Positions 18,688 through 29,823 of a stretch of 64,000 nucleotides of DNA are shown one piece after another. The notes beneath the pieces were generated by a model. It saw only the letters and a list, made by a program, of their open reading frames with translations. It was not told the DNA's origin and did no database searches. The DNA is from Lucinisca nassula (taxonomy: Eukaryota; Mollusca; Bivalvia; Lucinida; Lucinidae): positions 97,950,678-98,014,677 of the forward strand of contig OY757011.1 in NCBI GenBank assembly GCA_963580285.1, given 5' to 3'. How positions within the stretch are numbered: position 1 is the stretch's first letter; each line of letters starts with the position of its first letter. A program made the position numbers and the translations under genes.

Positions 18688-18757
18688 GTATTTTTGCTGA
18701 AAAATGTGAGTAGCTTTTGCAGAATGCAAAAGCTACCCACATTTTTCAGCAAAAATA
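18688..18757. repeat. Long hairpin
   Basis: TATTTTTGCTGAAAAATGTG and AGCTTTTGCA are mirrored by TGCAAAAGCT and CACATTTTTCAGCAAAAATA around GAA. One mismatch in about 33 bp. Confidence 0.65.
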
Positions 18758-18830
18758 TTAACATATTTGCCATAAAATGTTGATGATATGTCAACTAAGG
18801 ACATCATTAGTTCTGCTCAAATGGGCCATG

Positions 18831-19061
18831 TTAACCCATTACATACGGGAAACCCCTAAAGGGGTACCTTGGCAAACAGTGCAGGCCCAGTTCAGACACC
18901 GCAGAATGCGGCGTCTGATCAGGGCCTGCACTATTTGCTAACAGGATTTTCCGTCAAAAATAGACTAAAAAGGAAAGAAATAGGCCTGACACCGCTTCTA
19001 TGACAAATGGACTTTTCCAACATAGAGCAATAGAAGAGTCCACTAGTATACAATGGTTTAA
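18831..19061 (+). mobile_element. Palindrome-bearing MITE, type beta-2
   Basis: TTAACCCATTACATACGGGA start, TATACAATGGTTTAA end. Palindrome 18872-18939 with GCAGAATGCGGC centre. Its end lies 31 bases before the exon at 19093. Confidence 0.62.
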
Positions 19062-19092
19062 ATAAAGGTGAAGAGCTGTTTTGTCATTTCAG

Positions 19093-19223
19093 CATGATGA
19101 TGTCCATGAAACAAGTTGGTGAGTCCATGGAGGGGACAGAACTCTGGAAGTACACAATGCCATCTTTTGTGTCCATGGAGGCTTACTGGGCAGCCACTGC
19201 GGAACCGTACAGGATGATGCAAG
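19093..19223 (+). CDS. Host exon h (phase 2 to 1)
   Basis: Acceptor GTCATTTCAG, donor GTGAGT. Begins MMMSMKQVGESMEGTELWKY. The pattern V-x2-SM-x4-5-W-x-Y followed by an aromatic helix is shared with exon l (VDKSMGNMSFWNY), the equivalent position in the next cassette. Confidence 0.83.
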
Positions 19224-19706
19224 GTGAGTGTAGTGAAGGCCTCCTAAGATGACTACAGACAACTATAGTGCAACTTTGATGGCTCGAACATTGATGTCTC
19301 GTTTTCCACGGCTGTTTAGAACTCATTCTTGAGTTCCGAGGCAAAATTCCATTCGACTGTAAATATTGTTATATTTGTGAGAATTTAGGAGAATTTTTTT
19401 AGAATTGAAGTAAACGGCACTAATGTCGCCATTAGCTCATAAACTAACTTGGTAGTCAAGGACTTTTTCATCCCATTCTAATGATTTTACCTTTTTTGTC
19501 GGATTCCCGTTGCTTTCTATACAAACAATTCTGGTTTTCGTGTGGTCCTGGCACCTAAATGAACTTGGTAACCTATCTTTTTTTTTCATGCACATTTGGA
19601 TGCAGAATGGGATGATGTACTCGTATGCAAAATTAAAAAAAAAAATCTATAGGAGAGCCCATTTACGCATTCTTAAACTTCTGCTCTTGAACTTGTTCCC
19701 TATCTG

Positions 19707-19937
19707 CTTAGCCTATTTTGTACCGGAAAACTCCAAAACGGGTACCATGGCAAACAGTGCAGGCTCAGATCAAACGCTGCAGAATGCTGCGTCTGATCAT
19801 GGCCAACACTGTTTGCAAAAAGTTCAGCCATTTTCTGAATAAATTTTGAAGGAAACACAACCTGTGACCCCTAAATTTTGAAATGGACTCCTGCTGTATA
19901 TAAGGCGGAAGATTCCATTTGGTACAAAAAGGGTTAA
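19707..19937 (-). mobile_element. Palindrome-bearing MITE, type beta-1, reverse
   Basis: Right end CAAAAAGGGTTAA; palindrome 19750-19816; the CCTGCTGTATATAAGGCGGA tract matches the reverse of the copy at 8-229. Confidence 0.55.
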
Positions 19938-19964
19938 TGTTCTGCATCTCATTAATAAGTTCAT

Positions 19965-20206
19965 TTAAGGGGAATGGGAACACCTTCAGGGGAGGCAACT
20001 CCTGCAACAGTTTTTTTGTCTCCCATGTCAATAGGGGTCAACTCTTAAAGGAAAGAATTTGCTCCTGAGGAGCAAATTCTTTCCTTTAAGAGTAGATCCC
20101 TTTTTCAGTGGGACATGGCTTATAGAAAAGCAAACAGGAAGTCCTGAAAGTTATCTCCCTTTGAAAAATGGCAGAAAAATCTGCAGGGTGTTCCCATTTC
20201 CCTTAA
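19965..20206 (+). mobile_element. TTAA-GGGG foldback MITE, copy 4
   Basis: TTAAGGGGAATGGGAACACC start, TTCCCATTTCCCTTAA end, central hairpin 20040-20092. Confidence 0.68.
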
Positions 20207-20239
20207 TGAAAATGGGGGTCTGCAGACAAACTGGTATAC

Positions 20240-20372
20240 TGTACATCATTTTTTTTTTTTTTTTTTGCTCAAGAACTTATATTGTGGGTAATGGTTAGAA
20301 CTGCCTTAATGAGACAGTTCTAACGAGCACTAGCAATCTATGTTTGGAGCAGAAATAAGAAAAAATAAAAAA
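20240..20372 (-). mobile_element. Partial double-hairpin MITE
   Basis: TTGCTCAAGAACTTATATTG, a GGTTAGAACTGCC hairpin and GGAGCAGAAATAAGAAAAA; the second hairpin is absent. Confidence 0.45.
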
Positions 20373-20475
20373 AAATGTCAATATCAGAAAAATGTCAAAT
20401 CTGGAGCCACAAAAAATGCTGTATGTCACATGTGTGTGGTTGTTATTCAAATCAGTTTTATGTATTTTGTGACAG

Positions 20476-20579
20476 ATATGATGGACAAAACCACACCACT
20501 GGGTATGATGGTTGAAAACATGGAGTACATGCCTGAGGTTCTGCCTGCCATGCTGAATTTAATGAACAATGAAGAAATG
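20476..20579 (+). CDS. Host exon i (phase 1 to 0)
   Basis: Acceptor TTTTGTGACAG, donor GTATGT. It encodes 35 residues, Met-rich (GMMVENMEYMPEVL), ending in NNEEM at a codon boundary. It closes the cassette f-g-h-i. The next recognisable exon, in exactly the expected 0-0 class, lies 35.9 kb downstream. Confidence 0.8.
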
Positions 20580-20661
20580 GTATGTATATATAGCAAGTAC
20601 ATAGAACTCTCGCCGTGATTAAATTGTCAAAGGCTCACCAATTGCACTTTAGTTTTAAATA

Positions 20662-20834
20662 CAGTAAAATTCCTATATTAAGACCACCTTTGGCAACAGT
20701 CCCAAAGGTGGTCTCTGACCAAAGGACAATGTCTGCAGAAAACACAAGGAAAACATAACTGAAACCTATTCATTAAGGGTTTTAAAGCAGAATTTGTCTT
20801 AAGTTTAGGTGGTCTTAATAGCGGAATTTCACTG
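20662..20834 (+). mobile_element. pogo-type MITE
   Basis: TA borders at 20660-20661 and 20835-20836; CAGTAAAATTCCTATATTAA and its complement TTAATAGCGGAATTTCACTG. Confidence 0.68.
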
Positions 20835-20965
20835 TATACAAAACATGTTCTAGTTTATACCACACAGAATAAACAGATGGTTTGCCATTATTGATGCAAA
20901 TTTAAATCAAGAAACTAGATGGCAGACAGGTTGAATGACTTCCAATGCTGTGGCATGCACATATT

Positions 20966-21276
20966 TGTTTGTTTGTTTGTTTGTTTTGAGATTTAATGGC
21001 CAAGTCAACACTATTTAGATCATTTTTGAGGCAGTCAGTTTACCTATCCGCACTTTTCCTGGGCAGGCTTATACGTAAGCAGTTTACCATTACAGTGCAC
21101 ATTCTTTCGCCAAAAACTGACAACTGCCCTTCTTGAATCAGGGGAACGGAGAGAATGACTATAGAAAAGATTTCATGATCAATCTCCACGAAAGAATGTT
21201 GCCGACCCCGGCAGGTATCGAACCTGTGTCCTGATCACCAGTCAGACGTGTATCCGACTGAGCTACCGAGGTCTGC
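20966..21276 (-). mobile_element. tRNA-derived SINE, reverse
   Basis: TTTGTTTGTTTGTTTG tail at left, head at 21205-21275 with GGTATCGAACCTG and CCGACTGAGCTACCGAGG. Confidence 0.7.
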
Positions 21277-21645
21277 CGCATGCACACATATCATTATGTG
21301 GCACCAAAAAGTGCAACATTTCTGTCATCTTTGCACAACAGTGACATAGTAAACAACATGGCCATTCCAATGTATGTGATGGTAAAAGAAATTTGTTATC
21401 ATAAGACCAACAATTTACTCCCCCCCCCCCCCCCACCAAATCACATTTTTGAAGGCAGTCATTCCCTAAATATAAGTACTAACTGAGGAAACATTTCATA
21501 GGCAGAGCCTGAAGTTTCTTTTTCCATTGCAGTGCATTCATTCATGCTGGATAAGTTGTCAGTGTTTTTTTCATATATACATGTCTTTTACAACAAATAC
21601 ATGTGTCGTACATGTACATTAAAGACCTATTGACAGTTGTTGATG

Positions 21646-22120
21646 CAGTAAAATTTCTATATTAAGACTACCTTTGGGACTGTTCAAAAGTCTATCTACT
21701 GATACTGCGTCGGTCACATTTGACCATTACCAGTCGTCTTTAAGGCCGCTGTGGGACTGTGCTCTCTTACTAAGTAGGTCTTCTTTGAAGAAAATACTGT
21801 ATTTTCTAAGAAAAAAAAAAGTTTCCAAGATAAGGTAATAGGTTGTTTTTAGTGGACATTGGGTGTAAGAAAAGCCAAATCAAGAAAAACTAAAACCTTT
21901 TAAGCATGTTTTACAAAGATGAATTAGTCTTAAATCGAGCGGGTCTTTCCTAGCAGGCACACATTGCTAGGGCAACAACAGATCAACGGCGGTGCAACGT
22001 CGTGACGTTGCACCGACGTAGATGTGACGTTGCAGAAACGTCATAACGTTGTATGATGTTTATGTGACGTCACAATTATGTCATGTGCCTGCTGGGTTAT
22101 AGCAAAATTTCACAATAGTT
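21646..22120 (+). mobile_element. pogo-type MITE with two further insertions
   Basis: CAGTAAAATTTCTATATTAA start; its right end (TATAGCAAAATTTCAC) is displaced by a second MITE at about 21954-22096. Bases 21690-21733 (CTATCTACTGATACTG...) match the 3' tail of the LINE at 53177, so a LINE end is buried inside. Confidence 0.5.
21954..22096. mobile_element. Small MITE with CCTAGCAGGCAC ends
   Basis: CCTAGCAGGCACAC at left, GTGCCTGCTGGG at right. Inside are repeated GACGTTGCA/TGCAACGTC words and CGTCGTGACGTTG. Confidence 0.5.
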
Positions 22121-22259
22121 TGATTTTATATGTCTCCTGTGATATTCTTATTTGAATGAAAGGCCTTATACAAAAACAGAGGTGGCAGAATCCATTCAGA
22201 ACAGTACTTCAGCATTTATTGCTGTTGTCCGTATGATTACCACTGATATGTGTGTGTGT

Positions 22260-22604
22260 GTTTGAGTTGTAAGTCCCACCAACAACTAAGGCCATATTGA
22301 GATGGAAGCTTGGCTTAAAGACTCATCCAAGAATCTGTAGAAGTCCAGAAGCAAACCCACAAAACCTGTTTAATGAGGTTGGTAGCTCAACCACTACACC
22401 ACAGAGGCTTCTACCTCTGACTAACATATTTACCCGAGAAGCCTCTGTGGTATAGTGATTATGCTACTCACCTTGTAAACCGGGGGTCACAGGATCGATC
22501 CTGGGTTTCTCCAGACTTTCAGATGAGTCTTTAAACTGAGGTCCCATCTCCGTATGACCTTAGCTGTTGGTGAGACGTAAAACTCAAACACTCACTCACT
22601 CACC
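22260..22604. mobile_element. Head-to-head pair of tRNA-derived SINEs
   Basis: Reverse copy 22260-22412 and forward copy 22438-22604 share GCCTCTGTGGTGTAGTGG-like heads facing each other (GAAGCCTCTGTGGTATAGTG at 22438). The forward copy has GGATCGATCCTGGG as B box and a CACTCACTCACTCACC tail. Confidence 0.6.
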
Positions 22605-22713
22605 ATATTTACGCTAAATATTGGGACACCTCATCTCTTTACCATACTTGTTCTAAAATCTTAACAAGTACAGCCTACTGTCCAATGTTGTGTCTGGAAA
22701 TAGGTGGATGAGC

Positions 22714-22781
22714 GGCAAACATTGTAGACCCTGATGATATGCCGCATGCTGCGGCATCTCATCTGGGTCTACACTGTTTGT
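22714..22781 (+). repeat. Palindrome, type delta
   Basis: GCAAACATTGTAGACC to TCTACACTGTTTG with the stem ATGCCGCATGCTGCGGCAT. Confidence 0.58.
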
Positions 22782-22998
22782 TCAAACACATACAGTTAAT
22801 AAGGTTCCAAAATTAAATTAAATGCAAATTTAAGGTTTTATATACTGTTAAATAAAGAGAGCCGGTAAAAATGAAGCACTCACAAGTACTAGAAAGTGTC
22901 TTGTAATATTAAAACTTGTTTAACAAAAAACAAAGGATCTCTATTATAGAGACAAAATTGTTCCCTAACATTTTACGATTACAAAGAATTTACTGCTG

Positions 22999-23211
22999 TT
23001 AACCCTTATCTTGCTGTTCACGACAACCGCTATCTTTGGAAACAGTGTAGATCCAGATCAGATGGCTTCTGAAGAAGCCATCTGATCAGGATCTACACTG
23101 TTTGACATTCAGTTTATGAATTTGTAGGAATAAATTACATGAAGAAATCTGATTGGTTCAAAGTCAGAAATGGGTGTGGCTTAACTGAATATTCAGCAAG
23201 AGAAGGGTTAA
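22999..23211 (+). mobile_element. Palindrome-bearing MITE, type gamma, best copy
   Basis: TTAACCCTTATCTTGCTG and CAGCAAGAGAAGGGTTAA ends. Palindrome 23038-23104 over GATGGCTTCTGAAGAAGCCA. Confidence 0.68.
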
Positions 23212-23279
23212 GAAGCCTAATAAGAGGTAGTATAATAGGGAACAAGTGACCCTTTCTCCGTACTTACTGAGAGAAACAA

Positions 23280-23410
23280 ATATTGTGGACATTCGTTAGA
23301 ATCCCCTCGTTGAGGTGATTTTAACAAATTTCAACAACATTTGTGGACATTTGTTAGAACTGACTTGCTGAGGTGATTCTAACACATATCAATAACATTT
23401 GTTTCTTGGC
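23280..23410. repeat. Two decayed GTTAGAA hairpins in tandem
   Basis: CATTCGTTAGAATCCCCTCG and CATTTGTTAGAACTGACTTG, each with a weak complementary arm. Confidence 0.4.
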
Positions 23411-23639
23411 GTATTAAATTACAAGAATATTTCATAAATATTGTTTCAATGTAGGTATGTCAAACCCTAGAGATGGGCACGCCGATCAGTATCACGGCTA
23501 AACCTTGAGCTAAGGATAAATTCTATTGTATTCCTCATTATAACCAGTTTTGTCATTCTACAGGCATTTAAAGGATTTCGGGCTTTCCGAGTTTGGTTTT
23601 GTCTTGATTTCAGGCCTTTAGATTTTTATGTTTCCTCCT

Positions 23640-23810
23640 ATACCATAAAAATCTTGACAATTCGGACATCTTGAGGACTTGCTGTAATTCTCCTAAAATT
23701 TTAACAAAGTTGTTTCACGATCCAACAAGCAATCCTAAAGATGCAGATAGAATGGCAAACAGTTGAAGGAGCAGTCTGATCAGGGTCTACACTGTTTGCA
23801 TAGGCCTGTC
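23640..23810 (-). mobile_element. Palindrome-bearing element, type epsilon, hairpin half deleted
   Basis: CATCTTGAGGACTTGCTGTA and AATTCTCCTAAAATTTTAAC match the epsilon flank in reverse. Only part of one palindrome arm remains at 23755-23799. Confidence 0.45.
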
Positions 23811-24239
23811 TGTCATTACGGTATTCTGTGTAAAATTGCTATTCGAAGTTTCAAAATCAGGCTTCAGGCATGTTTAAGCTTGGTCAGTATTAGGCCTGCA
23901 TTCCAACAAATGTTGGTATGAAGAGGGTTGATTGTAGTCCCATTTCCGAGTTCAGAATCATTTTTGTCGCACCTGCTTTAGCTGGAAGACAAAGGCGTGC
24001 AAGTTTCGTCCGTCCGTTTGTCCGTCCGTCCTTGCGTTCGTTCGTCCGCACCAACGAAACGACATTTAGGGGGCAAAAAATTTGGACATTTTGACACTTA
24101 GGTATATATTCGTGAGTCCAAATGGACTTTATTCCGTAATTTTGGTACTTAAGTGGCAAAAATTCGCTCTTAGGTGGCTTGCCGCTTAAGAGAATTTGCC
24201 GCTTAAGTAGTCAATATGCCAACGCCTAGCCACTTAAGT

Positions 24240-26440
24240 ATCCATTCGTACAGATGTCTGTTCAGTTGTCCGTCCGTCCGTCTTTAAGTCAACATTTTAC
24301 ACTGGGTGTCTTGTCATCACAACTCCTCCTACAGTTTCATACCGATTATTTTGAAACTTTGCGTGTGTTTTTGCCATGGTATGAGGATGTGCATGTGGTT
24401 TGGACTTTATCGTCGTATCGTTTTTTGTCACTTTTTCCACATTGTGAACTTAGTCATTTTTATGCCCCCGCCATTCGAAGAATGGTGGAAAGGGCATAAA
24501 GCGTTACCCCTGTCCGTCTGTCCGTCCGTTCGTCCGTGTGTCCGAGCGCATCCGTGGGCACATGTTGGGTAGACATAAGTTGGGTACTTGCCATTTATTC
24601 CGTTAGTGTCCGAAAAAGTAGCCAACAAATTTGATGGGACATGTTGGGTACTTGTGCAAATTTTAGCTGATTGTTGGGTACTTATAGGTGAAAAATTAAC
24701 ACTGTAGTACCCAACAAATGTCCCTCTGTAAGAACGTCCGTCCGGCCGTGCGTCCGAAACTTAAACGCAGTCAATAACTTCCTTATTTCTTGATGAATTT
24801 TAAAATTACTCGGCAGAAATGATAACCATTATGAGACGACGTGTCACGTGCAAAACCCAGGTCCGTACCTCCAAGGTCAAGGTCATACTTAGAGGTCAAA
24901 GGTCAAAAAAAGGGTCCGTAACTTAAACGCAGTCAATAACTTCCTTATTTCTGGGTGGATTTTGAAATTACTTGGAGAAATGTTAACCATCATGAGTCGA
25001 TGTGTCACCTGCAAAATCCAGGTCCATACCTCCAAGGTCAAGGTCATACTTGGAGGTCAAAGGTCAAAAAAAGGGTCCGAAACTTAAACGCAGTCAATAA
25101 CTTTCTTATTTCTGGATGGATTTTGAAATTACTTTGTAGAAATGTTAACCATCATCAGTCGATGTGTCACATGCAAAATCCAGGTCCGTACCTCCAAGGT
25201 CAAGGTCATACTTGGAGGTCAAAGGTCAAAAAAAGGGTCCGAAACTTAAACGCAGCCAATAACTTACTTATTTTTGGATGGATTTTGAAATTATTTTGAA
25301 GAAATGTACACCATCATGAGACAATGTGTCACGTGCAAACCCAGATCCGTACCTCCAAGGTCATACCTGGAGGTCAAATGGCATAAAAAGGGTCCAAAAC
25401 TTAAACACTGTCAATAACTTTCTATGGATGAATACGAACATAGACATTTTCGGGCGGGGGCATCCGTGTCCTATGGACGCATTTCTAGTTAACCTACAAT
25501 TGATATATGATAGGCATCTCTTGTCATCGCAACTCCTCTTACAGTTTTATACCAATCATTTTGAAACTTTGCGTGTGCTTTCGCCATGGTTTGAGAATGT
25601 GTATGTGGTTTCGACATAATTCTCATAATATTTTTTTTCACTTTTTGCACATTATGAACTTAGCTTTTTTTATGCTTTAGTTGATATACAATAGGTACCT
25701 CTTGTCATTGCAACTTCTCTTACAGTTTTATATTGATCATTTTTAAACTTTGTGTGTGTTTTTGCTATGGTATGAGGATGTGCATGTGGTTTGGACTTTA
25801 ACTTCGGATCAATTTTTATCACTTTTTCCACATTGTGAACTTAGTCATTTTTAACCTTAAATTGATATATGATAGGTACCTCTTGTCATCGCAACTCCTC
25901 TTACAGTTTTATACCAATCATTTTGAAACTTTGCATGTGCTTTTGCCATGGTATGAGGATGTGCATGTGATTTAGACATAATTCTCAGAATTTTTTTTTT
26001 CGCTTTTTGCGCATTGTGAACTTAGTCATTCTTAAGCTTCAATTGATATACAGGAGGTACCTCTTTGTCACTGCAACTCCTCTTACAGTTTTATACTAAT
26101 CATTTTGAAACTTTGCATGTGTTTTTGCCATGGCATGAGGCCCTGCATGTGGTTTGGACTTAATCTTCGGATCAATTTTTGTCACTTTTTCCACATTGTG
26201 AACTTAGTCATTGTTAACCTTCAGTTGATATATGATAGGTAAGTCATTGTTAACCTTCAGTTGATATATGATAGGTACCTCGTCATCGCAACTCCTCTAA
26301 CAGTTTTATACTAATCATTTTAAAACTTAGCTTGTGTTTTCTCCAAGATATGAGGATGTCCGTATGCTTTGGATATAATTCTTGGATCATTTTAGTTCAT
26401 TTTATCACATTGTGAAATTAGTCAGTTTTTTACCTCACAT
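24240..26440 (+). mobile_element. Tandem-core element, TTGATATATGATAGG family, with nested copy of another family
   Basis: Units of about 180 bp repeat near 24317, 25528, 25708, 25890, 26072 and 26287. Each has CAACTCCTCTTACAGTTTTA, then TTTTGAAACTTTGC, then GTGAACTTAGTCATT. The first unit is interrupted by 24461-25489. The end with hairpin was not identified. Confidence 0.6.
24461..25489 (+). mobile_element. Tandem-core element, ATGCCCCCGCC family, nested
   Basis: Same start and end as 5813-6631, core units near 24751, 24917, 25076 and 25236. Flanks GTCATTTT and TAACC are contiguous in sister units of the host array, so its borders are known to within a few T residues. No target duplication beyond T. 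Confidence 0.72.
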
Positions 26441-26502
26441 ATATAGGCTATGGATTCTTCTCAAAGCCCTATATTCATCTCTTCTGCCTTAAATAAACTT
26501 TT

Positions 26503-27730
26503 ATTAAGGATGCTCACTCATACAACAAAATATATATAGATACAACTACTTTTGTTTATCTCCTTTTTCACATAGTTAATAAAACATTATTTCAATAATG
26601 TGTTTTAGTCTCTACAATCTCTGGCAGTATATGGACACTGAGTAGATTCAGGTCAAAGGGGGGACGCAGTGACAGCATATAACCTTGCTCGCACGAAAAC
26701 GGGCACCAAATTATTAATTTGTTTGCACTCAAAATATTATGCAGTCCAATTTTGAATTTTGAGTATTCCAAAATATGCGCACACTCCAAATGTGTGCTCC
26801 AAGATTTTGTAACATTCCAAAAATTGCGCACTTCCTATAGTACGCTCCAAATTTTGTAACAGAGTATTCCAAATATTGCGTACATCCTGTTTGTACGCTC
26901 CACAATTTTTAACATTCCAAATATTGCGCACATCCTGTTTGTACGCTCCAAATTTTGTAACAATCCAAATATTGCGCACATCCTATTTGTACGCTCCAAG
27001 TATTCCAAATATTGCATACATCTTGTTTGTATGCTTTACAATTTTTAGCATTCTAAATATTGCGCACATCCTGACTGTACGCTCCACATTCTAAATATTG
27101 CGCACATCCTGACTGTACGCTACAAATTATGTAACAATCCAGATATTGCGCACATCCTATTTGTACGCTCCACTCTATCCCAACTCTTGTGCACTCCAAT
27201 TTATGCACTCCAACTAATCTTGACAGTGAGCACTCCGTAATGTGCACTCCAAAATGCATTCCATGACACGCATTCCATACCATCTTCTGCATTATGCAAT
27301 GCATACCATGTAATCCATCCCATATTACATATATTAAAATAGCCCCGGCTGCACGTGCGAACCTTACTTATGACTTGCAATTTAGAAATTTTTTAGTATG
27401 ACCCTGGGGGGAACACATCCTCAGGCTATGGCGAACCATTTCCATGAAGGAGACGCCACCCAGTTCAAGAAGTTCTGAAAGAAACAAGCCTCAGCTCTGC
27501 TCCCAGCCACCAGTACCCGGAATCTAGGCTCAAGAACAAATCTTCAGGCTATGGCGAACCACTTCCATGAAGGAGATGCCACCCAGTCCAAGTAGAAGTC
27601 CTGAAAGAAACAAACTTCAGCCTTGCCCCCAGCAACCAGTATTTGGAATCTAGGCTCAAGGCGTAAAGTTTCATTACAACCAAACAGCTGTCTAAGCAAA
27701 GCGTCCCCCCTATCGAATGCTGAATTCCGC
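26503..27730. repeat. 1.2-kb block, copy 1, with internal ~50-bp array
   Basis: Nearly identical to 28610-29823 apart from one 14-bp indel (TGACACGCATTCCA near 27250) and a few substitutions. About 26830-27180 is an array of units like GCGCACATCCTGTTTGTACG followed by CTCCAAATTTTGTAACA. Its frames are short and unlike known proteins. Confidence 0.75.
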
Positions 27731-27799
27731 ATTGCACCTCGAAGCTCAGCTGATCAAAAGTCAGCAGAATCTCTCGGTGAAGAAATTAGGTGGCCATAA

Positions 27800-28080
27800 A
27801 CAACAGATCCAGAGTCTACATCATAGTGTAGATTATATCTTCTTGTCCTTTGGGATCATTGATTCCATTATGGAAATTTGAAAATATCAGATGGTCACTG
27901 ATGAGGCCTAATTGGCTGAAACTAGCTAGTCTAGATTTATCTGTGATCTTTGTTATAACTTTATACTTGTATAGTCTTAATATGTGTTTGTCGACAAAAT
28001 AGCCCTAGGCTAATGTTAAATTGTTGTAAATTATGAATGTCGACTTTAAATAAAGCTTCTTATATCTTGTATCTAGTCTG
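27800..28080 (+). repeat. Dispersed repeat with AATAAAGCTTC end
   Basis: CATCATAGTGTAGATTATAT and GGCCTAATTGGCTGAAAC recur at 63415-63530. The right end TTAAATAAAGCTTCTTATAT resembles the SINE tail at 3485-3515. Confidence 0.5.
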
Positions 28081-28280
28081 GCCCAGAAAACATGCACACT
28101 CCATATTTTTCACTTCTGCAGTGTATTCCTTGCTTCCAAAGGCCATCTTTAATTAGGACATGCCAGCCTCAGCACCAGGAGGAACCAAACAAGCCTGAAA
28201 TGAAAAGAACTTAAGACAGTATCAGGTATTAAACTTCCTGGACTGCCAATAAGATCACAACGACAGCGGCGGGTGGGTGG

Positions 28281-28612
28281 GTTTTAGATTCCTCTTAAAA
28301 ATACAACTTTCTTTTGCTGGATTTGAAAACGGAAAAGGAAGGTTTCCCTGAGCATGCGCAAGACGCCAAACCATAGTTTGGCCCTTAAGACGCTTGACTG
28401 CTGAATAACAAACACGGTGCAAGCGTCCAGTAACCTGGACCAACTGTCATGGTGGATGACGAGATCGAAATTGCGATCAGACATTGTTTAAACCTAAATA
28501 ATGAGAGGTCAAGCCACCCTGAAGCTGCAATCATGACACATTAATGACAGTCCATTCAATTTGTTCGCACCAAATAAATGGGATTATCATTTAGTTGATA
28601 ATCCCTATTATT
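28281..28612. repeat. 332-bp repeat ending in a hairpin, copy 1
   Basis: Matches 52815-53143 with a 3-bp indel. Ends in the stem GGGATTATCA/TGATAATCCC then TATTATT. It directly abuts copy 2 of the 1.2-kb block. Confidence 0.72.
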
Positions 28613-29823
28613 AAGGATGCTCACTCACACAACACAATATATATAGATACAACTACTTTTGTTTATCTCCTTTTTCACATAGTTAATAAAACATTATTTC
28701 AATAATGTGTTTTAGTCTCTACAATCTCTGGCAGTATATGGACACCGAGTAGATTCAGGTCAAAGGGGGGACGCAGTGACAGCATATAACCTTGCTCGCA
28801 CGAAAACGGGCACCAAATTATTAATTTGTTTGCACTCAAAATATTGTGCAGTCCAATTTTGAATTTTGAGTATTCCAAAATATGCGCACACTCCAAATGT
28901 GTGCTCCAAGATTTTGTAACATTCCAAAAATTGCGCACTTCCTATAGTACGCTCCAAATTTTGTAACAGAGTATTCCAAATATTGCGTACATCCTGTTTG
29001 TACGCTCCACAATTTTTAACATTCTAAATATTGCGCACATCCTGTTTGTACGCTCCAAATTTTGTAACAATCCAAATATTGTGCACATCCTATTTGTACG
29101 CTCCAAGTATTCCAAATATTGCATACATCTTGTTTGTATGCTTTACAATTTTTAGCATTCTAAATATTGCGCACATCCTGACTGTACGCTCCACATTCTA
29201 AATATTGCGCACATCCTGACTGTACGCTCCAAATTATGTAACAATCCAGATATTGCGCACATCCTATTTGTACGCTCCACTCTATCCCAACTCTTGTGCA
29301 CTCCAATTTATGCACTCCAACTAATCTTGACAGTGAGCACTCCGTAATGTGCACTCCAAAATGCATTCCATACCATCTTCTGCATTATGCAATGCATACC
29401 ATGTAATCCATCCCATATTACATATATTCAAATAGCCCCGGCTGCACGTGCGAACCTTACTTATGACTTGCAATTTAGAAATTTTTTAGTATGACCCTGG
29501 GGGGAACACATCCTCAGGCTATGGCGAACCATTTCCATGAAGGAGACGCCACCCAGTTCAAGAAGTTCTGAAAGAAACAAGCCTCAGCTCTGCTCCCAGC
29601 AACCAGTACCAGGAATCTAGGCTCAAGAACAAATCTTCAGGCTATGGCGAACCACTTCCATGAAGGAGATGCCACCCAGTCCAAGTAGAAGTCCTGAAAG
29701 AAACAAACTTCAGCCTTGCCCCCAGCAACCAGTATTTGGAATCTAGGCTCAAGGCGTAAAGTTTCATTACAACCAAACAGCTGTCTAAGCAAAGCGTCCC
29801 CCCTATCGAATGCTGAATTCCGC
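28610..29823. repeat. 1.2-kb block, copy 2
   Basis: See copy 1. Offset 2107 bases at the left end. Homology stops at GAATTCCGC on both sides. Confidence 0.75.

Noticed and set aside
24955..25619. Coding frames across the 24.9-25.6 kb repeats
   Set aside because: They follow the non-coding tandem units, with repeated peptide text created by repeated DNA and different frames in other copies.
26592..27304. Minus-strand frames with repeated MRNIW/CAIFG words
   Set aside because: They are translations of a ~50-bp tandem array and are frame-shifted between units.
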